From Actinomycetota bacterium (GTDB lineage: Bacteria; Actinomycetota; Thermoleophilia; Solirubrobacterales; 70-9), in NCBI GenBank assembly GCA_018268575.1, contig JAFDWF010000035.1:1-42704 (forward strand): a stretch of 42,704 bases of DNA. The letters are read 5' to 3'. The notes beneath the pieces were generated by a model. It was not told the origin of the DNA. It did not search any database and saw only the letters and a list, made by a program, of their open reading frames with translations. This document shows, piece by piece, positions 34,680 through 42,704 of the stretch. The first letter of the stretch is position 1, and each line of letters begins with the position of its first letter. The position numbers and the translations under genes were made by a program.

Positions 34680-34752
<73 letters not shown>

Positions 34753-34894
34753 TGGAGAAACCGCCTGTAAACTGGCCCCTTTCTGGGGTCGGTTTCGTGC
34801 ATATGAGGGGCCTTCGCGACCCGGAATAACGCCACTAGCCCGGATCCACCGTTTTCATCCCGCAGGGTGTGAGCGGGCGTCTCGAGGTAGGTAA

Positions 34895-34932
34895 CAGCAC
34901 CAGGGTGGTTCCTCGGGACCGCCCTGGTGCTG
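34895..34932. terminator. 15-bp hairpin at the end of the IS1380 remnant
   Basis: CAGCACCAGGGTGGT (34895-34909) pairs with 34918-34932 with one mismatch and an 8-nt loop. It lies beyond the 3' end of the transposase remnant (minus strand) and before the tRNA, so it may be the element's transcription stop. The exact element end could not be found. Confidence 0.5.
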
Positions 34933-35038
34933 CTTCAAGGTCGGTCGCCGAGGAATCGGGGCGCCGGCGCCCGTTCTCGGGCAGGCCGGGATCGGCGAGT
35001 GCGGCGAGGGGTCGGGGCCGGGGAGCGGACGGTGGTGG

Positions 35039-36325
35039 CTACGGGCTCGCGGCCGGCAGTGTCCGCAATCGCGCGAAGGCCGCGACCAGCGCCTCGGTCC
35101 ACGGCCAACCTCGCGGCAGCCGCAGGCTCACCCGTCGACCCGGGCGCACCAGGCGCCCGGCGACGTGCAGCAGGCGTCGGCGCACCCGCTTGGGCTCGGC
35201 CAGGGCGAGCTCCCCGTCCAGGCAGAGCAGCGCCGCCCACCTCAGCAGCCTGCGCCAGGAGGGAGACCTCCAGCCAGGCCCGGTTGTGCTCGAAGGTGGC
35301 GAAGGGCATCTTGCGCATCCCGGTCTCCTTGCCGACCCGGATCGCATCCTCGACGCGGGCGAGGCGGCGGTGGCGCAGCTCGAGGGCGGCGACGTCGGCA
35401 TCGCCCTGGTCGGTGATGAAGGCGGTGTGGCGGTAGCCGGTCTCGCAGTCGAGGACCGAGAGCTGGGCGCCGGGGTGGGGCCGCTCGCGCCTGACGATCA
35501 GCCGCGTGCCCTCAGGCCGGTTCGAGAGATCGACGCGGTTCGTCGGCTCGGTCACCCCGGCGCCCTCGCGCTCGGTGCCGTCGCCGTCGATCGCCTGCTG
35601 CCAGGCCGACTCGGGCAGCGCGCCGATCGCCTCGCGCACCCGCGCCTCGACCTCGTAGCCGACCGAGAAGCGGATGCCGGCCTCGCGGCAGTCGGCGGTG
35701 AAGGCGCGGGTTCGCCCGCCGATGTCGGCGCGGATGAGGATCTCCCGCTCGAGATCGACCTCGGGCAGTTGCTCCAAGGCGAGTTGCAGGACCTCGAAGT
35801 GATCGGCAGCGGTGTTGGCGCCGGCGTTGCCGGGGCGAAGGATCCCGGCCAGGGGCTCGCCGGTCTCCGAGAGGTAACAGAGCAGAGGGAAGAACCCGAA
35901 GCCGCCCTTGTAGGTGCCCGCGGCGCGCTCCTTCTCGGAGTGGGCGCCGAGCAGGGTGGCGTCGATGTCGAGGGCCAGCTCCTCGGGTCGCGCCCCTGCG
36001 TCCCAGGCATGCCGCAGGGCTCTTGCCCTGGCCACGCGGAGCGCTTCGAGCAGGTCGGCGTCGACCGACCTCAGCACCCGGTGGGCCGTCGTCTCCGAGG
36101 CCACCGCCCCGAACAGCGCCTCCTGGTCGCGCAGGACGCCGAGGTCGGAGACGTGATCGCCGCCGTCGGCGATCGCCACGGCCAGGTCGCGCACGACGAC
36201 GCCGGGGTCGTGGGCAGAGCGGCGCTCGCGGGTCGGCGCCAGGGATTCGGAGAGAGCCCTCGTCACTTGCCCCGCTTGGTCCGACGCTCGCCATCCGTGC
36301 ACGCGGCATTCTGAAAGGGGCTCTT
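35039..36325 (-). pseudogene. IS1380-family transposase, frameshifted and truncated
   Basis: The middle matches IS1380 transposases (DDE): LDIDATLLGAHSEKERAAGT, LLCYLSETGEPLAGILRPGN, ANTAADHFEVLQLALEQLP and ILIRADIGGRTRAF. After NRAWLEVSLLAQ, near 35255, the frame shifts; the expected ending (ALLCLDGELALAEPKRVR to FARLRTLPAASP) continues in another frame down to 35039. The N-terminus begins late, at VHGWRASDQAGQVTRALS, and about 30 residues are missing. The element landed in or next to another gene whose remnant lies at 36326-36480. Not expected to be active. Confidence 0.88.
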
Positions 36326-36486
36326 AGACGGCCGCGAAGGTCTTTGACCGACTGGTCGCCCTGCGAGCTGGCGAAGCGCTCGAACCAGTCGTTGAGGAGG
36401 TCGCGGACGCGAGCGAAAATCGGATCGTCAACCCGCTGCAAAAAGTCGTAATCCGACTCATGCGAGTAATCGGGAGCCGGTCGGTG
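36326..36486 (-). pseudogene. Remnant of a conserved hypothetical gene cut by IS1380
   Basis: On the minus strand an open stretch reads SHESDYDFLQRVDDPIFARV and ends VKDLRGRL before running into the IS1380 sequence. It resembles the beginning of a family of uncharacterised actinobacterial proteins I recall by the pattern YDFLxR...FxRVRxLLxxWF. The rest of the gene is gone. Confidence 0.5.
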
Positions 36487-36749
36487 TGCGGCTGATCGGG
36501 GAACAACGGGTCTGACACAGCCGGGAGCGTAAGCGGGCCGCTGGACGCGCCGGGGGGGGGCGGGCAACGGCCGGTCAAGGTGAGCCACGCGCCGGACTGC
36601 GGTTGAGCCTCAGCACACACAAGGAACCCGATCGCGGCTCGCATCTCCGAGTACCGTTCCGCCGCGAGGATCGCGGTTTGTTCGTCGTCGCCGTTGTGCA
36701 GCCTTTTCGACTGCGGGGTGACGGAGTAGCGGGCTGCCCGACCAATACG
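36487..36749. other. Degenerate DNA without a recognisable gene
   Basis: Contains a G9 run near 36552 and short open frames on both strands without family signals. A/T content is somewhat higher than in the operons. Best read as decayed DNA between the IS1380 target gene and the PIN toxin remnant. Confidence 0.5.
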
Positions 36750-37081
36750 TCAGCCGGTCGCGGTCGCTCTTGAGCAGCCCGCCGAGGGTGCGCCCAATTC
36801 ACGTACCTGACTGCGAAGCGGCGTAATCGTCCGGCGTCCCGTTGGAAGGCGCTCCGACAACGCCGCCCGGCGGTCGCTCGCCCGCTCCAGGGGCTCGAGC
36901 GAACTCTCGATGCCTCCGACGACGCCGCCCTCCTGGTCGGCCTGCGCGCCTAGCGCGTCGAGCTCGAGCCGCCCGTGCTCGACCTCGTAGGTGCTCCGAA
37001 GGCGCATAGCTTGCGCCTGGCGCCGCCCGGGCTCAGGGTCGCGGGCAGCGAGACGCTGGTGTCGACGACGACGTTGGGCAT
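36750..37081 (-). pseudogene. PIN-domain toxin, frameshifted
   Basis: Minus-strand start at 37081 reads MPNVVVDTSVSLPATLSPGG, a PIN-family opening with the first acidic residue, then loses frame near 37010. It resumes as TYEVEHGRLELDALGAQADQ and ERLPTGRRT in another frame and breaks off near 36800. The catalytic C-terminal part is missing. It was the toxin partner of the antitoxin remnant just upstream. Confidence 0.65.
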
Positions 37082-37122
37082 GGCGACCGCCAGCCTAGGT
37101 CGCCGTCAGGCGGGTCGGCGCG

Positions 37123-37250
37123 TCAGTCCTCGGAGAGGGCGGCGAGAACCTGCTCGTCGGTCACGTCGGAGTTGCGCTCGTCCAGCTCCCGCAACTCCGA
37201 GCCCAGGTCGTAGTTGCCGCGCAGCGACGCCAGGAGGGCCCCTTGGGGGA
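37123..37250 (-). pseudogene. Antitoxin C-terminal remnant
   Basis: On the minus strand an open stretch reads IPQGALLASLRGNYDLGSEL and ends NSDVTDEQVLAALSED, stopping at 37123-37125, about 40 nt before the PIN toxin start. Position and composition fit a VapB-like antitoxin. The N-terminal DNA-binding part is replaced by unrelated sequence. Confidence 0.5.
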
Positions 37251-37296
37251 TCCGATGGTGATGGTTCCCGTCGCGACCGCCGCCGTCGGCACCTGA

Positions 37297-37910
37297 CGAC
37301 CGCCGGCCCGGGTCGCCACCGCCTCTACCGCCCTCGGCTTCCTCGTCGTCGAGGGATTGCTGATGCGCCGGGTGATGATCGCCGGCACCCGCTGCACCGA
37401 GCTGCTCGGTCGCGGCGACGTCCTGCGGCCGTGGTCGATGGACGCTCCCGAAGTCTCCTCGGTGCCGATCGAGGCAGACTGGCGTGTCGTCGACCGTTCG
37501 GCCCGTCTTGCGGTGCTCGACGGCAAGGCCACCCGCCGGCTCGGTCAGTGGCCCGCGATCATCTGCGAGATCCTCGACCGGGCGATACGGCGGGCGCGCC
37601 GGCTCAGCTTCAGCTTGCCGTCTGTCACACCACGCACGTCGAGACCCGCCTGCTGATGATCCTCTGGCACTTCGCCGATCGCTGGGGGAGGGTGCGCCGC
37701 GACGGCGTGGTCGTCGACCTCCAGCTGAGTCATCGGACGCTCGGCGAGCTCGTCGGCGCCCGGCGGCCGACGGTGACCAGCGCCCTCGGCCGGCTGCGCG
37801 AGGCCGGCCGGTTGGCGGCGACCGAGGACGGTCGCTGGCTCCTGCTCGGCGAGCCTCCCGGGTTCGCCGGCCGGCCCACGGCCGGCGGCGGGCCGGGCGG
37901 CGATATGTGA
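37297..37910 (+). pseudogene. Crp/Fnr-family regulator, 5'-truncated and frameshifted
   Basis: Frame 1 gives the end of a cyclic-nucleotide-type sensor domain (ALGFLVVEGLLMRRVMIAG, ELLGRGDVLRPW) up to ILDRAIRRARRLSF. A single missing base near 37606-37615 moves the rest to another frame: LAVCHTTHVETRLLMILWHF, then the HTH_Crp domain (SHRTLGELVGARRPTVTSAL) to the stop. A stop at 37294-37296 and loss of the natural start show 5' truncation too. Probably dead. Confidence 0.75.
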
Positions 37911-37965
37911 GTCGATCGCGGCCCCGGGGTCGAAGGCGCGCTCGGCGGTCAGGGCAGGAGAAACC

Positions 37966-38210
37966 ATGCTTACATCGTCCCGTCGGCTCGCAGAAGGCCC
38001 CTGGCTCGACGGGGAGGAACCGGCGTCGGAAGTCGTCCAGCGCGTGATCGACGGCGAACGGCCGGCGATGAGTTGGGCTGAACCTCGTCGAGGTCCACTA
38101 CCGGATCGGCCGCGATCACGGGAATCGGGAGGCCGACCAGGTGCTGGCCGATCTGCGCCCTCAGATCGAGGAGGACCTGCCCGCGCTGCGCCAGGCAGAT
38201 GGGTCTGGGG
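37966..38210 (+). pseudogene. Second PIN/VapC toxin remnant
   Basis: Frames around 38030-38210 combine to VIDGERPAMSWAE then LVEVHYRIGRDHGNREADQV and LADLRPQIEEDLPALRQAD, a VapC-like mid-region with one frameshift near 38088. The DTS-type start and the C-terminal acidic residues are missing. Independent of the PIN remnant on the other strand at 36750-37081. Confidence 0.5.
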
Positions 38211-38275
38211 CTGCTCCCCTTCTTCGATTTCGAGATGAACGGGGTCTGGCTGGAGCTGGTGCTGATCGCCCAACT
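38196..38275 (+). pseudogene. IS1380 transposase fragment
   Basis: MGLGLLPFFDFEMNGVWLEL followed by VLIAQLLVA matches the late part of IS1380 transposases (compare MRKMPFATFEHNRAWLEVSL in the element at 35039-36325). Nothing upstream or downstream continues the match. It is on the opposite strand to the larger copy. Confidence 0.6.
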
Positions 38276-38514
38276 GCTCGTCGCCCCCGATCAACACCTT
38301 GCTGCTGCTCGAAAGCGAAGCGCGCACCGTCGATCCAGGCTCCCACGGCTCGTCGGCGAGCCCCGTGGGCGTCGACCCGGCGTCCACAGACAGACATTTA
38401 CCCATCGGCGTTACTCGCGAGCGGTTGATGAACGATCTGGGCCAGTAGACGCATCCATAAGCTCGCGCGGCAACCGGCGGGGATTCCGACCGACCCGCCC
38501 GCCACGATCGGCCC
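38276..38514. other. Short stretch without assigned gene
   Basis: An open plus-strand frame reading LLLLESEARTVDPGSHG and ending NDLGQ at about 38449 could be the tail of a lost gene, but I do not recognise it. No hairpins or promoters stand out. Confidence 0.35.
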
Positions 38515-39048
38515 ATGTCGAAGGTCGGGCGCAACGAGCCCTGTCCCTGCGGCTCCGGCCGCAAGGCGAAGCGCTGCTGCGGGATCGAGCGTGGCCCCTC
38601 CGAGGAGAGCCGGGCGCGGGCCTTTCTCGCCCACGCCTCCGAGGCGGCGGCAGGCGAGCTGCGCGATCGCCCCGACGAGGAGCTCCCCGATCTCTTCGAG
38701 GAGCTGTGGGAGCTGCCATGCGTCGACCTCTCACTCCAGGTCGAGCTGCCGAAGATCCTCTCGCCCCTGCTCGACCGTCTCTGCGAGGCGGTGGAAGAAG
38801 ACGACCCCGACCCCGACCTTCTCGAGGCCGCCACGAGGTCTGTCGACGGGCCGGTCGAACGGGCACGCCTGGCCCATGCCGCGATCTCCCGGGCCGAGGC
38901 GGGCGTGATCGATGGGGAGCTCGCCGCCGCCGCTCTTCTCGATCTGGCAAGCGACTCGCGCCACCTCATGAACGCCGCCCTGCTGGAGGCGCTGGCCGTG
39001 CGGGGCGGCGTAGTCACGACCCCCGCCGGGCTGCGGCTCGCCGCGTAG
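38515..39048 (+). CDS. SEC-C motif zinc-binding protein
   Basis: 177 residues. The N-terminus has a SEC-C zinc motif NEPCPCGSGRKAKRCCG (residues 7-23), the metal-binding tail module first seen in SecA. The rest is an acidic helical domain (EELPDLFEELWELPCVDLSL, ERARLAHAAISRAEAG) without known function. The frame is intact in an area full of broken genes. No ribosome site is obvious. Confidence 0.8.
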   Translation: MSKVGRNEPCPCGSGRKAKRCCGIERGPSEESRARAFLAHASEAAAGELRDRPDEELPDLFEELWELPCVDLSLQVELPKILSPLLDRLCEAVEEDDPDPDLLEAATRSVDGPVERARLAHAAISRAEAGVIDGELAAAALLDLASDSRHLMNAALLEALAVRGGVVTTPAGLRLAA

Positions 39049-39081
39049 CCCTCGGACGGCGAGGGCGAGGCGCCCGTCCGT

Positions 39082-39275
39082 CCTCTCGACCCGCCCGATC
39101 ACCCGCTCCGGGTCGGAGCGGGTGAAGGTCCACTCGAACGGTCGGACGACCCGTGCGTGGTGTGCCCGGAGGGCGAGCAGCCGCCCGGTCAGCTCCTCCG
39201 GCGAGCCGAGCTCGTCGGGGTGAGCGCCTTGCGCTGGACGATCGAGAACCAGCGCTCGACCAGGTTCAGCCGTGT
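39082..39275 (-). pseudogene. IS630-family transposase remnant
   Basis: Minus-strand RLNLVERWFSIVQRKALTP in one frame continues as SPEELTGRLLALRAHHARV and RPFEWTFTRSDPERVIGRV in another. This is the C-terminal end of IS630/Tc1-type transposases with their final glutamate region, broken by a frameshift near 39220. The rest of the element is absent. Confidence 0.65.
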
Positions 39276-39382
39276 AGCGTCGTCCTGCCCGTAAGGCCTC
39301 TCCGGCCATCCGGGCCGATCCCACTCTCCGACGTGCGGTGGCCCCGGGGGCACCGAGGCGCGGGCTCCATACTGAACCGACC

Positions 39383-40350
39383 ATGCCAAGAGCCGCGCCG
39401 TCTCGAGGTCCCGAGCCTTCGGTGTCGTCCTTCGACCTCCGTCCGGGGGCCCCATATCGCCTCGACCTCACGGTGTGGGCCCTGCGACGACGTGGGTTGA
39501 ACCGGATCGATCGCTGGGACGGCGCCTACCGTCGGGGGCTGCGCGCGGGTGGAGCCGTGCTCGGGATCCGCGTCAGGCAGTCGGGCTCCTCGCGGGACCC
39601 TGTCCTCCACGTCGAGGTCCTCGGGCCAGGCCGGCGGGGGCCGGATCAGGCCTCGGAGCTGCGATCGCAGGTGATCCGCCTGCTCGGCGTGGACGTGGAC
39701 CTCGCGCCGTTCTACGAGCTCGCCGACGCCGACCCGCGGACGCGTCCGCTGGAAGAGCGCTTCCTCGGCGTGCGACCGCCGCGCTTCCCGGGCCTCTTCG
39801 AGGCGCTGGTCAACGCCGTCGCCAACAGCAGCTCTCGCTCGAGGTCGGGCTCACCCTGCTCAACCGCCTGACCGAGCGCTACGGGGACAAGGTCGCCGGG
39901 TCGCCGGGGACGATCGCCTTCCCCAACGCCGACGCGATACGCGGGGCACCACCCGAGGAGCTGCGGGCCCTCGGCTTCAGCCGTCGCAAAGTCGGCTACC
40001 TGCGGGGCATCGCCGACGCCGTGGCGGCCGGGGAGGTCGGCGAGGCGGCGCTCGGGCAGCTCGGGAGGGTGGAGGCGACACGACGCCTTCAGGAGATCGG
40101 CGGGATCGGTCGATGGTCGGCGGAGTACGTCCTGCTCCGCGGGCTCGGCCAGCTCGACGTCTACCCCGGCGACGACGTCGGCGCGCGGCACAGGCTGCGG
40201 CGGTTCTTCGGGCTGGGCCACGATCCCTCCTACGAGGAGATCGCCGACCTCCTCCGCCCTTGGGAGCCGTTCGCCGGAATGCTCTACTTCCACCTGCTTC
40301 TCGACGGCCTGACGGAGCGCGGAGACCTTCCGGCCCGCGGTCGCGCCTGA
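39383..40350 (+). pseudogene. alkA: AlkA-type 3-methyladenine DNA glycosylase with one frameshift
   Basis: Residues before 39824 (FDLRPGAPYRLDLTVWALRR to LFEALVNAVAN) and after it (QQLSLEVGLTLLNRLTERYG to the end) are the two halves of one base-excision glycosylase. One C is missing near 39824-39828, where AACAGCAG should read AACCAGCAG. The second half keeps the helix-hairpin-helix LQEIGGIGRWSAEYVLLRG and the catalytic Asp in VYPGDDVGAR. Everything else looks intact, so a recent mutation or an assembly error are both possible. Confidence 0.82.
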
Positions 40351-40365
40351 GCGGGCTCCTGGGCG

Positions 40366-40947
40366 ATGTTGGTGACGGTCGGACACGGGACGCTCGCGGC
40401 AAGCGAATTCCTCGCGCTCCTCGGGGACGCGTCGGTCGCCGAGCTCGTCGACGTCCGCTCCCATCCCGGCAGCCGCCGGGTCCCTCACTTCAGCCGCGAG
40501 GCGATGAGGGTATGGGTCCCGGCGGGCGGCATCGCCGATCGCTGGGAGCCCGCGCTCGGCGGGCGCAGACGCCCACACGGGCCCTCGCGGAACGTGGCGT
40601 TGCGCAACGAGTCCTTCCGCGCCTACGCCGACCACATGGCCTCGCAGGAGTTCCGCGACGCGCTCGCTGCACTCACGGCGGACGCGCGGGAGCAGACGGT
40701 CGCGATCATGTGCGCGGAGTCGGTCTGGTGGCGTTGCCATCGGCGGCTGATCGCCGACGCGGCGGTCCTCCTGCACGGGACGGACGTCCGCGACCTCTTC
40801 CATGACGGGCGCCTCGTCGCCCACGAGCCGGCGCGAGAGGCGCGCGTCACGAAGGTCGACGGCGAGGAGCTCGTCGTCTACGACGTCGGCGTCGACCATC
40901 CCCTCTTCGACAGCGGCGCCCCGGGGGGCGGGGAGGGTCGCCCCTGA
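40366..40947 (+). CDS. DUF488 family protein
   Basis: 193 residues with the family motifs VDVRSHPGSRRVPHF (28-42), RNESFRAYADHM, and MCAESVWWRCHRRLIAD around the conserved cysteines. Function unknown; DUF488 members often lie near DNA-repair genes, and here one follows an AlkA-type glycosylase by 15 nt, suggesting a two-gene unit. The C-terminus past residue 170 is variable. Confidence 0.85.
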   Translation: MLVTVGHGTLAASEFLALLGDASVAELVDVRSHPGSRRVPHFSREAMRVWVPAGGIADRWEPALGGRRRPHGPSRNVALRNESFRAYADHMASQEFRDALAALTADAREQTVAIMCAESVWWRCHRRLIADAAVLLHGTDVRDLFHDGRLVAHEPAREARVTKVDGEELVVYDVGVDHPLFDSGAPGGGEGRP

Positions 40948-41004
40948 GGGCCCACCCGACCTGGCCGCCAGACGTCAGATCCCGGGAAGCGGAAGGATTC
41001 TCAG

Positions 41005-41033
41005 CATTTTACACACTAGAAATGCGTAAAATG
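41005..41033. promoter_or_regulatory. A/T-rich dyad upstream of the FAD oxidoreductase
   Basis: CATTTTAC (41005-41012) is inverted at 41026-41033 (GTAAAATG). GCATTT and AAATGC form a second overlapping dyad inside it. Such A/T-rich symmetry in very G/C-rich DNA looks like a binding site. It lies about 100 nt before the oxidoreductase start. Confidence 0.5.
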
Positions 41034-41132
41034 TCCAGACACGTGAATCACATGATCGGAAACGTCGTTCGGCGGCTACGTCTCCCCCATGATGGGAGCG
41101 ACGGCCACCCGGACCGGAGCTAGGCTGGATCG

Positions 41133-42329
41133 ATGAGCAGTCTGTCGGCACCTCGTCGCGATGGCGCGTCGCCCCGGCTGGTGATCGTCGGCGGAGGCGT
41201 CGCGGCGCTCGAGGCGATCCTCGCCCTGCACCACCTCGCCGGGGACGGCGTCGAGGTCGAGCTGCACACCCCCGGGCGCGAGTTCGCCTACCGGCCCCTG
41301 CTGGTCGGCAAGCCGTTCGGTACCGGCAAGGTCATCGACTTCGACCTCGACGATCTGGCCCGCCACGTCGGGGCGGCCTTCTACCGCGACCTCGTCGTCG
41401 CGGTCGATCTCGAGCGCCGGCAGATCATCACCCACGAGGACGAGCGGATCCCCTACGACTACCTGCTGTTCTGCCCGGGCGCGGAGCCGCGGGCCGCGGT
41501 GCCGGGAGCCCTGACGTTCCGGGGTCTCGACGACGAAGGCGAGGTGACCAGGGTGGTCAGGGGGCTGAGGGCAGGTGAGCTCCGCCGACTCGCCTTCGCG
41601 ATCCCCGGTGGCGTCAGCTGGTCTCTGCCGATCTATGAGCTCGCCCTGATGACCGCGGCGGATCTCTCCGCGGCCGGCGTCGAGGATGCGAAGCTCACCG
41701 TGGTCAGCCCCGAGGACCTGCCCTTGGGGATCTTCGGCGTGCGGGCCGGCGAGCACGTCCGCGAGCTGTTGGACCGCCGCGGCATAGAGGTGATCACCGG
41801 CGTGCACCCCCAGGAGTTCGAGAACGGCCTCCTCCAGATCGCGCCCGGGGACCCGATCGAGGCCGACGTCGTGATCGGCGCGCCGCGCCTGGAGGGCCGC
41901 AGGGTCGCGGGGATGCCCTGTGACGAGCACGGCTTCGTAGGGGTCGACGAGCACAACCGGGTGATCGGTGCCGAGGGAGCCTTCGCCGCCGGCGACGTGA
42001 CCTCCTTCCCGGTCAAGCAGGGCGGGCTCGCCGCCCAGCAGGCCGATACCGTCGCCGAAGCGATCGCCGCCGACCTCGGGCTCCGGCCGGTCGCGGCCCC
42101 CTTCGACCCGATCCTCCGCGGCGTGCTCTGGACGGGGGAGAAGCCGCAGTACCTGTACGGGATGCTCTCCGGCGGCCACGGCGAAACCTCGGTCTTCAGC
42201 GAGAGGCCCCTTTGGGAACGCGAGGGCAAGATCGTCGGCCGCTACCTTGCGCCCTTCCTGAGCGCGATCCCGGGGGTCGAGCGGCCCGCCGGTCAGACCG
42301 GCGCCCGCGACGAGGACTCGGGACACTAG
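41133..42329 (+). CDS. FAD-dependent NAD(P) oxidoreductase (NDH-2/SQR-like)
   Basis: 398 residues with the FAD loop LVIVGGGVAALEAILALHHL, the second strand FCPGAEPRAAVPG, and FAAGDVTSFPVKQGGLAAQQAD, the flavin-contact motif of type II NADH dehydrogenases, sulfide:quinone reductases and ferredoxin reductases. No CxxxxC redox pair is seen. TAGGCT ends 6 nt before the ATG, so it may be leaderless. The stop TAG (42327-42329) is formed partly by the target duplication and partly by the first base of the following element. Confidence 0.87.
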   Translation: MSSLSAPRRDGASPRLVIVGGGVAALEAILALHHLAGDGVEVELHTPGREFAYRPLLVGKPFGTGKVIDFDLDDLARHVGAAFYRDLVVAVDLERRQIITHEDERIPYDYLLFCPGAEPRAAVPGALTFRGLDDEGEVTRVVRGLRAGELRRLAFAIPGGVSWSLPIYELALMTAADLSAAGVEDAKLTVVSPEDLPLGIFGVRAGEHVRELLDRRGIEVITGVHPQEFENGLLQIAPGDPIEADVVIGAPRLEGRRVAGMPCDEHGFVGVDEHNRVIGAEGAFAAGDVTSFPVKQGGLAAQQADTVAEAIAADLGLRPVAAPFDPILRGVLWTGEKPQYLYGMLSGGHGETSVFSERPLWEREGKIVGRYLAPFLSAIPGVERPAGQTGARDEDSGH

Positions 42330-42462
42330 TGTCCCGAGTCGTTAATCCTGCACCACCCTGTCGGCGTCTCGCCACCCGTGGCTGCGTCCTCGGATCCTGT
42401 GTCCTTGCCACAGGCGCCGATCCACTCGCCAGATGTGGCACACGATTAACGACTCGGGACAC
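42329..42462. mobile_element. 134-bp MITE-like inverted-repeat element (2)
   Basis: Perfect 18-bp terminal repeats GTGTCCCGAGTCGTTAAT (42329-42346) and its inverse (42445-42462), with CTA at 42326-42328 and 42463-42465 as a likely target duplication. No coding capacity. The 12 bp before the left TA (42315-42326) equal the right tip of the element, producing a 26-bp perfect palindrome (42315-42340) that looks like two element ends joined. Confidence 0.75.
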
Positions 42463-42518
42463 CTAGATGTGTAGTTCCGCAACGCCGGCGCTCCGGACGA
42501 CCGCGTCGGCGGGACGGA

Positions 42519-42702
42519 AAGGGACCCGGCCTTCCCGGAGGCGACCCGGGCAGGCTGTGGCCGCCTCCGAGAAGGCCGGGTCATGAGGGGACGGCAGAGG
42601 GTCCTACGCTCCGCTGTTCCTTATGGCCCCGTGGGGGCCATAAGGAACAGCGGAGGGAGGGTGCCGCGGGGTCCGTCACGAAGACGCCGGGAAGTGCGCG
42701 GG
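42519..42702. repeat. Right copy of the window-spanning inverted repeat
   Basis: In inverse orientation this matches 387-530. It carries a 22-bp perfect hairpin with 3-nt loop (42609-42630 with 42634-42655), sharing its lower stem but not its tip with the left copy, and a capped hairpin (42523-42582) that the left copy lacks. It continues to the window edge. Confidence 0.8.
42523..42582. repeat. Capped hairpin repeat, copy 3
   Basis: A 21-bp stem with one mismatch (42523-42543 with 42562-42582) closes the conserved 18-nt loop ACCCGGGCAGGCTGTGGC at 42544-42561, identical to copy 1. The lower stem GACCCGGCCTTC differs from copies 1 and 2. The left window-spanning repeat shows the same flanks joined without it. 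Confidence 0.85.
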
Positions 42703-42704
42703 AG

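Noticed and set aside
39383..40350. Programmed frameshifting in the AlkA gene
   Set aside because: There is no slippery heptamer or stimulatory structure at the break; a simple missing base explains it.

Overview
The window comes from a high-GC genome, most likely an actinobacterium. The pervasive G/C third positions, GTG and TTG starts, apparent leaderless genes, IS1380/IS630 remnants and gene content would fit a soil actinomycete such as Thermoleophilia/Solirubrobacterales, but that assignment is inference; no rRNA is present.

Layout. (1) 1-558: intergenic DNA packed with nested palindromes. (2) 559-8852: a GntR/FadR-type regulator transcribed leftward, divergent from a tight operon gcvT-gcvH-glyA-gcvPA-gcvPB-ridA-ilvA-Dabb. 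This operon turns glycine, serine and threonine into one-carbon units and 2-oxobutyrate. (3) 8853-33609: about 25 kb of catabolic genes in five transcription units. All start at the same promoter type (TTGACG, 17-18 nt, TACGGT or TACGTT). Unit A: SDR, E1 alpha, E1 beta, free lipoyl domain, MutL/GlmL-type protein, fused B12-dependent mutase, SDR. Unit B: UPF0261 protein, Gfo/Idh dehydrogenase, three polyamine-type ABC transporter subunits, luciferase-like monooxygenase, cytochrome P450, TIM-barrel isomerase, second Gfo/Idh. Unit C: ABC substrate-binding lipoprotein, then an XRE-cupin regulator. Unit D: class I aldolase, zinc dehydrogenase, then a paralogous XRE-cupin regulator. Unit E: creatininase-family hydrolase and SDR. 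An alpha/beta hydrolase sits between A and B. (4) 33610-34752: a small inverted-repeat element, an EamA/RhtA exporter and tRNA-Thr(GGU). (5) 34830-39300: a gene graveyard with a frameshifted IS1380 transposase, PIN toxin and antitoxin remnants, a frameshifted Crp/Fnr regulator and an IS630 remnant, plus an intact SEC-C protein. (6) 39383-42329: a frameshifted AlkA-type glycosylase, a DUF488 protein and an NAD(P)/FAD oxidoreductase. (7) 42329-42704: a second small inverted-repeat element and another copy of the palindrome-rich repeat.

Interpretation. Units A-E look like one regulon for uptake and oxidative breakdown of a single unidentified substrate. The transporter is of the spermidine/putrescine type. 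The enzymes oxidise hydroxyls (Gfo/Idh, SDR, zinc dehydrogenase), hydroxylate (P450, flavin monooxygenase), isomerise (TIM barrel), hydrolyse (creatininase family), cleave C-C bonds (aldolase, 2-oxoacid E1) and rearrange a carbon skeleton (B12 mutase). The zinc dehydrogenase resembles the inositol-pathway enzyme IolM, which makes a cyclic polyol or aminocyclitol-like substrate one reasonable guess. Glycine or serine made this way could enter the glycine cleavage operon next door.

The most unusual features are: a modular family of nested palindromes with one conserved 18-nt loop on different stems; a promoter plus gene start duplicated from unit B to unit A and decayed into a leader ORF; and a naturally fused, divergent glutamate-mutase-like enzyme beside an E1 pair whose only partner is a stand-alone lipoyl domain.
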